Assembly: GCA_030063045.1 (NCBI GenBank)
Contig: JAQSEB010000231.1
Span: 429,048 to 493,047, forward strand
DNA: 64,000 bases
Direction of reading: 5' to 3'
Origin: Pratylenchus scribneri
Taxonomy: Eukaryota > Nematoda > Chromadorea > Rhabditida > Pratylenchidae
The notes beneath the pieces were generated by a model, which worked only from the letters and a program-made list of their open reading frames with translations, had not been told where the DNA came from and ran no database searches. Of the stretch, positions 1 through 13,200 are shown in pieces. The position numbers and the translations under genes are program-made. Numbering within the stretch: position 1 is the stretch's first letter; each line of letters begins with the position of its first letter.

Positions 1-2576
1 TAGTTTAATATTGGAAAAATAATACTATAAGAATAAGGGCAATTGTACGTATTTTTTTCAAGAAATCATATTTTTTACCTAACTAGGTATATTTTGAGGG
101 TCAAATCGACGGATGGCCATATCTCTTAAAATTTTTTAAAAAATCTTCTAATTTTTTGGGAAAAAATATAGTTTTATATTGGAAAAATAATACTATAAGA
201 ATAAGGGCAATTGTACGTATTTTTTTCAAGTAATCATATTTTTTACCTAACTAGGTATATTTTGAGGGTTATATTTGAGGGTCAAATCGACGGATGGCCA
301 TATCTCTTAAAATTTTCTAACAAATCTTCTAATTTTTTGGGAAAAAATATAGTTTTATATTGGAAAAATAATACTATAAGAATGAGGGCAATTGTACGTA
401 TTTTTTTCAAGAAATCATATTTTTTACCTAACTAGGTATATTTTGAGGGTCAAATCGACGGATGGCCATATCTCTTAAAATTTTTTAAAAAATCTTCTAA
501 TTTTTTGGGAAAAAATATAGTTTTATATTGGAAATATAATACTATAAAAATAAGGGCAATTGTACGTATTTTTTTCAAGAAATCATATTTTTTACCTAAC
601 TAGGTATATTTTGAGGGTCAAATCGACGGATGGCCATATCTCTTAAAATTTTCTAACAAATCTTCTAATTTTTTGGGAAAAAATATAGTTTTTTATTGGA
701 AAAATAATACTATAAGAATGAGGGCAATTGTACGTATTTTTTTCAAGAAATCATATTTTTTACCTAACTAGGTATATTTTGAGGGTTATATTTGAGGGTC
801 AAATCGACGGATGGCCATATCTCTTAAAATTTTCTAACAAATCTTCTAATTTTTTGGGAAAAAATATAGTTTTATATTGGAAAAATAATACTATAAGAAT
901 GAGGGCAATTGTACGTATTTTTTTCAAGAAATCATATTTTTTACCTAACTAGGTATATTTTGAGGGTCAAATCGACGGATGGCCATATCTCTTAAAATTT
1001 TTTAAAAAATCTTCTAATTTTTTGGGAAAAAATATAGTTTTATATTGGAAATATAATACTATAAAAATAAGGGCAATTGTACGTATTTTTTTCAAGAAAT
1101 CATATTTTTTACCTAACTAGGTATATTTTGAGGGTCATATTTGAGGGTCAAATCGACGGATGGCCATATCTCTTAAAATTTTTTAAAAAATCTTCTAATT
1201 TTTTGGGAAAAAATATAGTTTTATATTGGAAATATAATACTATAAAAATAAGGGCAATTGTACGTATTTTTTTCAAGAAATCATATTTTTTACCTAACTA
1301 GGTATATTTTGAGGGTCATATTTGAGGGTCAAATCGACGGATGGCCATAACTCGCCAATTTTTGAAGATATTGAATTTTCGTTTTCAGTTTCAGAATCTA
1401 CATAAAAAATACTATTAGAATCAACTTTTTAAAAATTTAAAATCTTTTTTTTGAAAATTTTTCTTTTATCGAATTTATGACGCAGTATATTTTGAGGGTC
1501 AACTTGACGGATGGCCATATCTCTTAAAATTTTCTAACAAATCTTCTAATTTTTTGGGAAAAAATATAGTTTAATATTGGAAAAATAATACTATAAGAAT
1601 AAGGGCAATTGTACGTATTTTTTTCAAGAAATCATATTTTTTACCTAACTAGGTATATTTTGAGGGTCAAATCGACGGATGGCCATATCTCTTAAAATTT
1701 TTTAAAAAATCTTCTAATTTTTTGGGAAAAAATATAGTTTTATATTGGAAATATAATACTATAAAAATAAGGGCAATTGTACGTATTTTTTTCAAGAAAT
1801 CATATTTTTTACCTAACTAGGTATATTTTGAGGGTCATATTTGAGGGTCAAATCGACGGATGGCCATATCTCTTAAAATTTTTTAAAAAATCTTCTAATT
1901 TTTTGGGAAAAAATATAGTTTTATATTGGAAAAATAATACTATAAGAATAAGGGCAATTGTACGTATTTTTTTCAAGTAATCATATTTTTTACCTAACTA
2001 GGTATATTTTGAGGGTTATATTTGAGGGTCAAATCGACGGATGGCCATATCTCTTAAAATTTTCTAACAAATCTTCTAATTTTTTGGGAAAAAATATAGT
2101 TTTATATTGGAAAAATAATACTATAAGAATGAGGGCAATTGTACGTATTTTTTTCAAGAAATCATATTTTTTACCTAACTAGGTATATTTTGAGGGTCAA
2201 ATCGACGGATGGCCATATCTCTTAAAATTTTTTAAAAAATCTTCTAATTTTTTGGGAAAAAATATAGTTTTATATTGGAAATATAATACTATAAAAATAA
2301 GGGCAATTGTACGTATTTTTTTCAAGAAATCATATTTTTTACCTAACTAGGTATATTTTGAGGGTCATATTTGAGGGTCAAATCGACGGATGGCCATATC
2401 TCTTAAAATTTTTTAAAAAATCTTCTAATTTTTTGGGAAAAAATATAGTTTTATATTGGAAATATAATACTATAAAAATAAGGGCAATTGTACGTATTTT
2501 TTTCAAGAAATCATATTTTTTACCTAACTAGGTATATTTTGAGGGTCATATTTGAGGGTCAAATCGACGGATGGCC

Positions 2577-4690
2577 ATAACTCGCCAATTTTTGAAGATA
2601 TTGAATTTTCGTTTTCAGTTTCAGAATCTACATAAAAAATACTATTAGAATCAACTTTTTAAAAATTTAAAATCTTTTTTTTGAAAATTTTTCTTTTATC
2701 GAATTTATGACGCAGTATATTTTGAGGGTCAACTTGACGGATGGCCATATCTCTTAAAATTTTCTAACAAATCTTCTAATTTTTTGGGAAAAAATATAGT
2801 TTTATATTGGAAAAATAATACTATAAGAATGAGGGCAATTGTACGTATTTTTTTCAAGAAATCATATTTTTTACCTAAATAGGTATATTTTGAGGGTCAT
2901 ATTTGAGGGTCAAATCGACGGATGGCCATATTTCTTAAAATTTTCTAACAAATCTTCTAATTTTTTGGGAAAAAATATAGTTTTATATTGGAAAAATAAT
3001 ACTATAAGAATGAGGGCAATTGTACGTATTTTTTTCAAGAAATCATATTTTTTACCTAACTAGGTATATTTTGAGGGTCAAATCGACGGATGGCCATATC
3101 TCTTAAAATTTTTTAAAAAATCTTCTAATTTTTTGGGAAAAAATATAGTTTTATATTGGAAATATAATACTATAAAAATAAGGGCAATTGTACGTATTTT
3201 TTTCAAGAAATCATATTTTTTACCTAACTAGGTATATTTTGAGGGTCATATTTGAGGGTCAAATCGACGGATGGCCATAACTCGCCAATTTTTGAAGATA
3301 TTGAATTTTCGTTTTCAGTTTCAGAATCTACATAAAAAATACTATTAGAATCAACTTTTTAAAAATTTAAAATCTTTTTTTTGAAAATTTTTCTTTTATC
3401 GAATTTATGACGCAGTATATTTTGAGGGTCAACTTGACGGATGGCCATATCTCTTAAAATTTTCTAACAAATCTTCTAATTTTTTGGGAAAAAATATAGT
3501 TTTATATTGGAAAAATAATACTATAAGAATGAGGGCAATTGTACGTATTTTTTTCAAGAAATCATATTTTTTACCTAACTAGGTATATTTTGAGGGTCAT
3601 ATTTGAGGGTCAAATCGACGGATGGCCATATCTCTTAAAATTTTCTAACAAATCTTCTAATTTTTTGGGAAAAAATATAGTTTTATATTGGAAAAATAAT
3701 ACTATAAGAATGAGGGCAATTGTACGTATTTTTTTCAAGAAATCATATTTTTTACCTAACTAGGTATATTTTGAGGGTCAAATCGACGGATGGCCATATC
3801 TCTTAAAATTTTTTAAAAAATCTTCTAATTTTTTGGGAAAAAATATAGTTTTATATTGGAAATATAATACTATAAAAATAAGGGCAATTGTACGTATTTT
3901 TTTCAAGAAATCATATTTTTTACCTAACTAGGTATATTTTGAGGGTCATATTTGAGGGTCAAACCGACGGATGGCCATAACTCGCCAATTTTTGAAGATA
4001 TTGAATTTTCGTTTTCAGTTTCAGAATCTACATAAAAAATACTATTAGAATCAACTTTTTAAAAATTTAAAATCTTTTTTTTGAAAATTTTTCTTTTATC
4101 GAATTTATGACGCAGTATATTTTGAGGGTCAACTTGACGGATGGCCATATCTCTTAAAATTTTCTAACAAATCTTCTAATTTTTTGGGAAAAAATATAGT
4201 TTTATATTGGAAAAATAATACTATAAGAATGAGGGCAATTGTACGTATTTTTTTCAAGAAATCATATTTTTTACCTAACTAGGTATATTTTGAGGGTCAT
4301 ATTTGAGGGTCAAATCGACGGATGGCCATATCTCTTAAAATTTTTTAAAAAATCTTCTAATTTTTTGGGAAAAAATATAGTTTTATATTGGAAAAATAAT
4401 ACTATAAGAATAAGGGCAATTGTACGTATTTTTTTCAAGTAATCATATTTTTTACCTAACTAGGTATATTTTGAGGGTTATATTTGAGGGTCAAATCGAC
4501 GGATGGCCATATCTCTTAAAATTTTTTAACAAATCTTCTAATTTTTTGGAAAAAAATATAGTTTAATATTGGAAAAATAATACTATAAGAATAAGGGCAA
4601 TTGTACGTATTTTTTTCAAGAAATCATATTTTTTACCTAACTAGTTATATTTTGAGGGTCATATTTGAGGGTCAAATCGACGGATGGCCA
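2577..4690 (+). repeat. Higher-order repeat, ~700-bp period, within the satellite
   Basis: B monomers start at 2577, 3277, 3977 and 4690, so the composite unit (three A monomers plus one B) repeats at exactly 700, 700 and then 713 bp. A separate larger homogenised segment is seen as near-identical stretches around 555-1350 and 1785-2580, offset by 1230 bp. Such nested periodicity is the usual outcome of unequal exchange acting on multi-monomer blocks. Confidence 0.85.
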
Positions 4691-7600
4691 TAACTCGCCA
4701 ATTTTTGAAGATATTGAATTTTCGTTTTCAGTTTCAGAATCTACATAAAAAATACTATTAGAATCAAATTTTTAAAAATTTAAAATCTTTTTTTTGAAAA
4801 TTTTTCTTTTATCGAATTTATGACGCAGTATATTTTGAGGGTCAACTTGACGGATGGCCATATCTCTTAAAATTTTTTAACAAATCTTCTAATTTTTTGG
4901 GAAAAAATATAGTTTAATATTGGAAAAATAATACTATAAGAATAAGGGCAATTGTACGTATTTTTTTCAAGAAATCATATTTTTTACCTAACTAGGTATA
5001 TTTTGAGGGTCATATTTGAGGGTCAAATCGACGGATGGCCATAACTCGCCAATTTTTGAAGATATTGAATTTTCGTTTTCAGTTTCAGAATCTACATAAA
5101 AAATACTATTAGAATCAAATTTTAAAAATTTAAAATCTTTTTTTTGAAAATTTTTCTTTTATCGAATTTATGACGCAGTATATTTTGAGGGTCAACTTGA
5201 CGGATGGCCATATCTCTTAAAATTTTCTAACAAATCTTCTAATTTTTTGGGAAAAAATATAGTTTTATATTGGAAAAATAATACTATAAGAATAAGGGCA
5301 ATTGTACATATTTTTTACAGGAAATCATATTTTTTACCTAACTAGGTATATTTTGAGGGTCATATTTGAGGGTCAAATCGACGGATGGCCATATCTCTTA
5401 AAATTTTTTAAAAAATCTTCTAATTTTTTGGGAAAAAATATAGATTAATATTGGAAAAATAATACTATAAGAATAAGGGCAATTGTACGTATTTTTTTCA
5501 ACAAATCATATTTTTTACCTAACTAGGTATATTTTGAAGGTCATATTTGAGGGTCAAATCGACGGATGGCCATAACTCGCCAATTTTTGAAGATATTGAA
5601 TTTTCGTTTTCAGTTTCAGAATCTACATAAAAAATACTATTAGAATCAAATTTTAAAAATTTAAAATCTTTTTTTTGAAAATTTTTCTTTTATCGAATTT
5701 ATGACGCAGTATATTTTGAGGGTCAACTTGACGGATGGCCATATCTCTTAAAATTTTCTAACAAATCTTCTAATTTTTTGGGAAAAAATATAGTTTTATA
5801 TTGGAAAAATAATACTATAAGAATGAGGTCAATTGTACGTATTTTTTTCAAGAAATCATATTTTTTACCTAACTAGGTATATTTTGAGGGTCATATTTGA
5901 GGGAAAAATCGACGGATGGCCATATCTCTTAAAATTTTTTAACAAATCTTCTAATTTTTTGGGAAAAAATATAGATTAATATTGGAAAAATAATACTATA
6001 AGAATAAGGGCAATTGTACATATTTTTTACAGGAAATCATATTTTTTACCTAACTAGGTATATTTTGAGGGTCATATTTGAGGGTCAAATCGACGGATGG
6101 CCATATCTCTTAAAATTTTTTAAAAAATCTTCTAATTTTTTGGGAAAAAATATAGATTAATATTGGAAAAATAATACTATAAGAATAAGGGCAATTGTAC
6201 GTATTTTTTTCAAGAAATCATATTTTTTACCTAACTAGGTATATTTTGAGGGTCATATTTGAGGGTCAAATCGACGGATGGCCATATCTCTTAAAATTTT
6301 TTAAAAAATCTTCTAATTTTTTGGGAAAAAATATAGTTTAATATTGGAAAAATAATACTATAAGAATAAGGGCAATTGTACGTATTTTTTTCAACAAATC
6401 ATATTTTTTACCTAACTAGGTATATTTTGAAGGTCATATTTGAGGGTCAAATCGACGGATGGCCATATCTCTTAAAATTTTCTAACAAATCTTCTAATTT
6501 TTTGGGAAAAAATATAGTTTTATATTGGAAAAATAATACTATAAGAATGAGGGCAATTGTACGTATTTTTTTCAAGAAATCATATTTTTTACCTAACTAG
6601 GTATATTTTGAGGGTCAAATCGACGGATGGCCATATCTCTTAAAATTTTTTAACAAATCTTCTAATTTTTTGGAAAAAAATATAGTTTAATATTGGAAAA
6701 ATAATACTATAAGAATAAGGGCAATTGTACGTATTTTTTTCAAGAAATCATATTTTTTACCTAACTAGGTATATTTTGAGGGTCATATTTGAGGGTCAAA
6801 TCGACGGATGGCCATATCTCTTAAAATTTTTTAACAAATCTTCTAATTTTTTGGGAAAAAATATAGTTTAATATTGGAAAAATAATACTATAAGAATGAG
6901 GGCAATTGTACATATTTTTTTCAACAAATCATATTTTTTACCTAACTAGGTATATTTTGAGGGTCATATTTGAGGGTCAAATCGACGGATGACCATATCT
7001 CTTAAAATTTTTTAACAAATCTTCTAATTTTTTGGAAAAAAATATAGTTTAATATTGGAAATATAATACTATAAGAATAAGGGCAATTGTACATATTTTT
7101 TTCAACAAATCATATTTTTTACCTAACTAGGTATATTTTGAGGGTCATATTTGAGGGTCAAATCGACGGATGGCCATATCTCTTAAAATTTTTTAACAAA
7201 TCTTCTAATTTTTTGGGAAAAAATATAGTTTAATATTGGAAAAATAATACTATAAGAATAAGGGCAATTGTACGTATTTTTTTCAAGAAATCGTATTTTT
7301 TACCTAACTAGGTTTATTTTGAGGGTCATATTTGAGGGTCAACTTGACGGATGGCCATATCTCTTAAAATTTTTTAACAAATCTTCTAATTTTTTGGGAA
7401 AAAATATAGTTTAATATTGGAAAAATAATACTATAAGAATGAGGGCAATTGTACATATTTTTTTCAACAAATCATATTTTTTACCTAACTAGGTATATTT
7501 TGAGGGTCATATTTGAGGGTCAAATCGACGGATGGCCATAACTCGCCAATTTTTGAAGATCATAAAAAATACTATTAGAATTAACTTTTTAAAAATTTAA

Positions 7601-9405
7601 AATCTTTTTTTTGAAAATTTTTCTATTATCGAATTTTTGACGCAGTATATTTTGAGGGTCAATTTGACGGATGGCCATATCTCTTAAAATTTTTTAACAA
7701 ATCTTCTAATTTTTTGGGAAAAAATATAGTTTAATATTGGAAAAATAATACTATAAGAATGAGGGCAATTGTACGTATTTTTTTCAAGAAATCGTATTTT
7801 TTACCTAACTAGGTTTATTTTGAGGGTCATATTTGAGGGTCAAATCGACGGATGGCCATATCTCTTAAAATTTTTTAACAAATCTTCTATTTGGGAAAAA
7901 ATATAGTTTAATATTGGAAAAATAATACTATAAGAATAAGGGCAATTGTACGTATTTTTTTCAGGAAATCATATTTTTTACGTAACTAGGTATATTTTGA
8001 GGGTCATATTTGAGGGTCAAATCGACGGATGGCCATAACTCGCCAATTTTTGAAGATATTGAATTTTCGTTTTCAGTTTCAGAATCTACATAAAAAATAC
8101 TATTAGAATTAACTTTTTAAAAATTTAAAATCTTTTTTTTGAAAATTTTTCTATTATCGAATTTTTGACGCAGTATATTTTGAGGGTCAACTTGACGGAT
8201 GGCCATATCTCTTAAAATTTTTTAACAAATCTTCTAATTTTTTGGGAAAAAATATAGTTTTATATTGGAAAAATAATACTATAAGAATGAGGGCAATTGT
8301 ACATATTTTTTTCAACAAAACATATTTTTTAACTAACTAGGTATATTTTGAGGGTCATATTTGAGGGTCAAATCGACGGATGGCCATATCTCTTAAAATT
8401 TTTTAACAAATCTTCTAATTTTTTGGGAAAAAATATAGTTTAATATTGTAAAAATAATACTATAAGAATGAGGGCAATTGTACATATTTTTTTCAAGTAA
8501 TCATATTTTTTACCTAACTAGGTATATTTTGAGGGTCATATTTGAGGGTCAAATCGACGGATGGCCATATCTCTTAAAATTTTTTAACAAATTTTCTAAT
8601 TTTTTGGGAAAAAATATAGTTTAATATTGGAAAAATAATACTATAAGAATGAGGGCAATTGTACATATTTTTTTCAACAAATCATATTTTTTACCTAACT
8701 AGGTATATTTTGAGGGTCATATTTGAGGGTCAAATCGACGGATGGCCATATCTCTTAAAATTTTTTAACAAATCTTCTAATTTTTTGGGAAAAAATATAG
8801 TTTAATATTGTAAAAATAATACTATAAGAATGAGGGCAATTGTACATATTTTTTTCAACAAATCATATTTTTTACCTAACTAGGTATATTTTGAGGGTCA
8901 TATTTGAGGGTCAAATCGACGGATGGCCATATCTCTTAAAATTTTTTAACAAATCTTCTAATTTTTTGGGAAAAAATATAGTTTAATATTGGAAAAATAA
9001 TACTATAAGAATGAGGGCAATTGTACATATTTTTTTCAACAAATCATATTTTTTACCTAACTAGGTATATTTTGAGGGTCATATTTGAGGGTCAAATCGA
9101 CGGATGGCCATATCTCTTAAAATTTTTTAACAAATCTTCTAATTTTTTGGAAAAAAATATAGTTTAATATTGGAAATATAATACTATAAAAATAAGGGCA
9201 ATTGTACGTATTTTTTTCAAGAAATCATATTTTTTACCTAACTAGGTATATTTTGAGGGTCATATTTGAGGGTCAAATCGACGGATGGCCATATCTCTTA
9301 AAATTTTTTAACAAATCTTCTAATTTTTTGGGAAAAAATATAGTTTAATATTGGAAAAATAATACTATAAGAATAAGGGCAATTGTACGTATTTTTTTCA
9401 AGAAA

Positions 9406-9410
9406 TCATA
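9406..9410. other. Target-site duplication, left copy (TCATA)
   Basis: TCATA directly precedes the left LTR and recurs at 17539-17543 directly after the right LTR. Joining the flanks through one copy restores an ordinary satellite monomer (AAATCATATTTTTTACC), so the element inserted into the array after the satellite existed. Confidence 0.95.
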
Positions 9411-9677
9411 TGTTGCGTCCCACAAATAATTATATCCAATCCAAATTATTCCCCAATAAACTCTTTGAATATTTCCAAATGAATAAAGACCAAATTTATT
9501 TAGCAGCAAAATATAGTTGATAAGAAGGGCAATTGGTTTGAGAGCAAATTATATATGAGTAAAGGAATGAGGGTTATGTGGGGGAATGGTCATCATTAAA
9601 TAAGGGTACAAAGTGGGCGGGGAATGGAGTGAATCGAGAATAGTCCTATAGTTCAAAGTTCATCATTGAATTCCACA
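9411..9677 (-). repeat. 3' LTR of the retrotransposon
   Basis: A 267-bp LTR beginning TGTTGCGTCCC and ending TTCCACA on the plus strand; by eye it matches the copy at 17272-17538 base for base. In the element's own orientation it is the downstream LTR and follows the polypurine tract. Confidence 0.96.
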
Positions 9678-9694
9678 TTTCCTTCCCCCTTTCA
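9678..9694 (-). other. Polypurine tract
   Basis: On the minus strand a GA-only run (GAAAGGGGGAAGGAAA) abuts the 3' LTR. This is the expected plus-strand primer for reverse transcription of an LTR element and fixes the element's orientation. Confidence 0.9.
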
Positions 9695-9700
9695 TCGAAT

Positions 9701-10150
9701 TCAACGGCGAGCATGACGATGTGGAGGCGAACGATAGCCGCGCGATGGGGAACGGCGACGTGATGGGCCAGCACGTCGGTAGTCTTGACGGGCAGCATTC
9801 AGGCGACCAAACTCCGCGAAAAACATTGCTCGAGCGGCACGGCGTGGGTTCCACTGTCCACCACCCCGGCGCTGACCACCACGATTTCCACGGGCATTTC
9901 CCGGTCCATTACGGTGCTGGGCATGCACCGGTGCCCCATTGGCAACAACGGGTGGCGGGGCCAATTGATTGACCACATTTTGAGCATTATTGGCGGGTGG
10001 AGGGTTCGGGTTGGCAATTGGACCATTTTGTGCCCCCACATTCACATTTTGCACCACAATTTGATCTTGAGGGGCATCTGCCGAAATGTACAAAATGGAA
10101 TCAATTAAAACAAATGGTCTTTTTATTATTTTATTTAAATTTTCTTTTAA
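9701..10150 (-). CDS. Arg/Gly-rich accessory ORF downstream of pol
   Basis: The frame is open from about 10150 to a TGA at 9701-9703, between the polyprotein stop (10204-10206) and the polypurine tract. It has no ATG. The predicted product starts with a Gln/Asn/Pro-rich stretch, continues with RGG-type Arg/Gly repeats and ends in SR/RR dipeptides, like a nucleic-acid-binding tail. A possible 3' splice site (TTTCGGCAG) lies at 10078-10086, and a possible donor (AAAG then GTAAAGC) lies in the leader at 17083. A spliced subgenomic mRNA could therefore express it; this is inference. No known family is recognised. Its GC content is higher than that of the flanking AT-rich DNA, which makes a real coding role more likely. 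Confidence 0.55.
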   Translation of the reverse strand, partial: LKENLNKIIKRPFVLIDSILYISADAPQDQIVVQNVNVGAQNGPIANPNPPPANNAQNVVNQLAPPPVVANGAPVHAQHRNGPGNARGNRGGQRRGGGQWNPRRAARAMFFAEFGRLNAARQDYRRAGPSRRRSPSRGYRSPPHRHARR

Positions 10151-10203
10151 TTATTTAATTTTCTTTTATTTTACAGGAAAAATACAAAAAATACAAAAAT
10201 GAA

Positions 10204-13200
10204 TTAATTAGATGGGTCGAATGGGGTTTTTGGATGGTGCTCACGGCTTTGAATTCGCCTTTTGCGAATTTGGTCGATGTGGGCAATTATTTTGTGCCCA
10301 TTTTCATCTTCTAATTCAGCCATTCTTAGACCAATGGTCTGACTGATAATGGCCGGTTCCCATTTTTTCCCTCCATGATGCCTAAACCATATGGGGTCTC
10401 CGGGGGAATATGTTTGGGGCGGAGCTTTTTCCCCCGGGTTTATTTGCCGAGTTCCTTCTTTTCCACCCATTCTTCCACCCATTCTTATCACATCCAATGG
10501 CGTTCGTATTGGACGGCGCAAAAATAATGTTGCTGGGCTTGACCCAGACTGGGCACGAATATTTGCTCTATATTCTCTCAGAAAAACAATAATCGCCTCA
10601 TCGAGGGGTAAATTTTCGGTGATCTTTGTAATAGATCTTTTGAATGTTTGTACCATCCTTTCTGCAGTGCCGTTTGAAGAGGGATGGTAAACTGCCGTAG
10701 TTTTGTGTTCTACGGCGTTTTCTTTGAAAAAGTTCTCTATTTCATCGCTCACAAATTGAGGTCCATTATCAGAGACTATAAGTTTCGGCGCACCAAAAAG
10801 CGCAAACAATTCCTTTAATTTTCCCAAAATTACGGTACTTGTTGTGGAATTGAGTTTGAAAACAAAGGGGAATCCAGAAAAACTATCGACAATTATTAGC
10901 CACATGTGATTTTTAAAAGGGCCAGCAAGATCAATGTGCCATCTTTCCATCGGTTCCCGCGCTTTTGGCCAAGTGTGGCCTGGGTCAATTTTCGGCGGAT
11001 TAGCACTATTTTTCTGGCATATTTGACAAGTGGCTACAAAATGTTCAATATCTTCGGCTATTTTTGGCCACCAGACATATCCACGAGCCTGGGATTTCAT
11101 TTTTACTACGCCGAAATGTGCCATATGAACCATTTTTAAAAATCGATTTCTTAAATTTTCGGGCATAATTATTTGATCCCCTTTTAAAATTAATCGCCCT
11201 TTAGTTTGTAAATTTTCACGTACATTATAATACGGTAATAAATTATTTTCTAATTGTTCGGCTTCCTCAAAGGCCCAATTATTATTTATTTTTACGAAAA
11301 GTTTCTTTAAGATTGGGTCTTTGGCTGTTTCGGCTTCTATTAAATCCCTATTTAGCATATTGTATTCGTCCGCTGTTAATAGATAAGGCAATTCTTCTTT
11401 CTCCATAATTTTATTCCATTCTATGGGTTTTGCCTCAGGGATTCTCACTCTAGAAAGTGTGTCAGCAACAACGTTGCTTTTTCCCTCAATATATAAAATT
11501 TTTGGATTGATGTCTTGAATGAGGAGAAGCCAACGATTAAGCTTTGCGTTGGCGTTTGCTTTTGTCATGAGGAAAATTAGAGGTCGATGATCAGTATGAA
11601 TAATAATTTCACACCCGTAAATGAGTGGTTTGAATATGAGAAGCGCATGCACAATTGCAGCCAATTCGCCATGCGTTGGCGGGTACTTTGATTCAGCCCC
11701 ATTGAGTGTTTTGCTACAGTACGCCACAGCAAATAATTGTCCTTGATCATCTGCTTGCAACAAAGCAGCCGCGTAGGCTATCTTGGAGGCGTCAGTGTAA
11801 AGGTGAAAAGGCTTCTTTAAATTCGGCGCCCTTAGGCAAGGGGATTTGGTTAAAGACAATTTTAATTCCTCAAATGCTTTATTCTCCATTTCACCCCATT
11901 TAAAATTTTTCTCTGCTTCGCGACCTCTTAACAGATGATTTAGCGGGGCGGCTTTAGACGCAAAGGAAGGTATAAATTTTCTAAAGAACCCAGCCATTCC
12001 CAAAAAGCGCTTTACTTCCTTGCAATTATTCGGCGCTGGGAAGCTCAGAATGCTTTCCAGGTTGGATATTGATGGCTCATAGCCTTTTTCACTTAACCTA
12101 TGACCTAAGTAGGTTATGGACTTTTTACAAAATTCACACTTTCGAAATTTCAATTTTAAATTAAATTGCTGCATTCTCTGGAAAACCATGGCTAAGGTTT
12201 CCAGGTGTTCTTCTAAAGTGGCTGTGTGTATCAAAATATCATCAATGTAAATTGTGATTGAATTTACGCCTTTTAGCACTTCGTCCATCGTGCGCTGAAA
12301 GATGGACGGTGCATTGCGTAAACCAAATGGAAGTGTGTTCATTTCAAACACTCCTTTTTCTGTGATTACTCCGCATTTGTAGGACGTTTGATTGTCCAGC
12401 GGGATTTGCCAGAATCCGGAAGCCAAATCGACACTGCTGTAAAATTTCCATCCTGAAACGCGGTGTAAAACTTTCTCCATTCGAGGGATGGGATATGGAT
12501 CGGGTATAGTAATGGCATTTAAAGCCTTGAAATCCACACATGGGCGAATTTCACCATTCGATTTCTCAACCACAACGATTGGACTAACCCAAGGAGTATT
12601 CGACTTTTTGAGGACACCGACTTTTTCCATTTCTTCAATATTTTTATCCAATTTCTCTTGAAATTTCTCAGGCACACGATATGGTCTCGAAGTAATCGGA
12701 ACTTCGGTGGTGGTGATCAGTGGCGGTGCCATTATTTTACAACGACCTAAATCATATTCATGCCTGGAAAATGCTTTTATATTTTCATTTAAACAAATTT
12801 TAAGGGCCTCCAATTCGTTGGGATTTTTCAAATCAGTTTTAATTTCGCCCAATTCATTTATACAATTTTCAAATTTCGAATTGGATTCGGTGTCCGGCTC
12901 GGCCGTTAAAACTTTCATATTAGACTTTTTTATTAATTGGCCGGTTTCCAAATCTAAATATAATGGCAAAGATTTCAATGTTTTTCGACCAATAATGAAA
13001 TCATAATCTTTATCCAATTCATTTTCAACCAAAAGTATTGGCGAATTCACAATGCAGTCGGCTATTTCGATTTCAACTTCACATTGGCCGACAGCGCGGA
13101 CTACATCATTGCCAACACCAATAACGCCAGGAATTTCTGGGTTTTGGGCACTTTTAAAGCCAAATTTTTGAGCAGCTTTAATTCCACACAATGAAATATG

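Larger units (their letters stand above)
1..9410 (+). repeat. Satellite array, left part (168/181-bp A monomers plus 170-bp B monomers)
   Basis: Head-to-tail tandem repeats fill this stretch, roughly 54 units, all in one orientation. The A monomer is 168 or 181 bp; the two lengths differ by a 13-bp duplication of ATATTTGAGGGTC. Each carries the palindrome ATGGCCAT, the motifs CAATTG and TACGTA, and the near-palindrome ACCTAACTAGGT. A second monomer (B, 170 bp, beginning ATAACTCGCC) appears at about 1347, 2577, 3277, 3977, 4690, 5041, 5572, 7538 (internally deleted) and 8035. A and B are unrelated except for a ~35-bp box ending at GGATGGCCATA. Short open frames of 67-74 codons recur with the monomer period and lack ATG; they are by-products of the repeat. 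No gene is visible. Centromeric or heterochromatic identity is inference. Confidence 0.97.

Noticed and set aside
211..9400. Recurrent 67-74-codon open frames in the satellite
   Set aside because: They recur with the monomer period, begin with TTG and span the repeat without homology; they are a by-product of a 181-bp tandem repeat.
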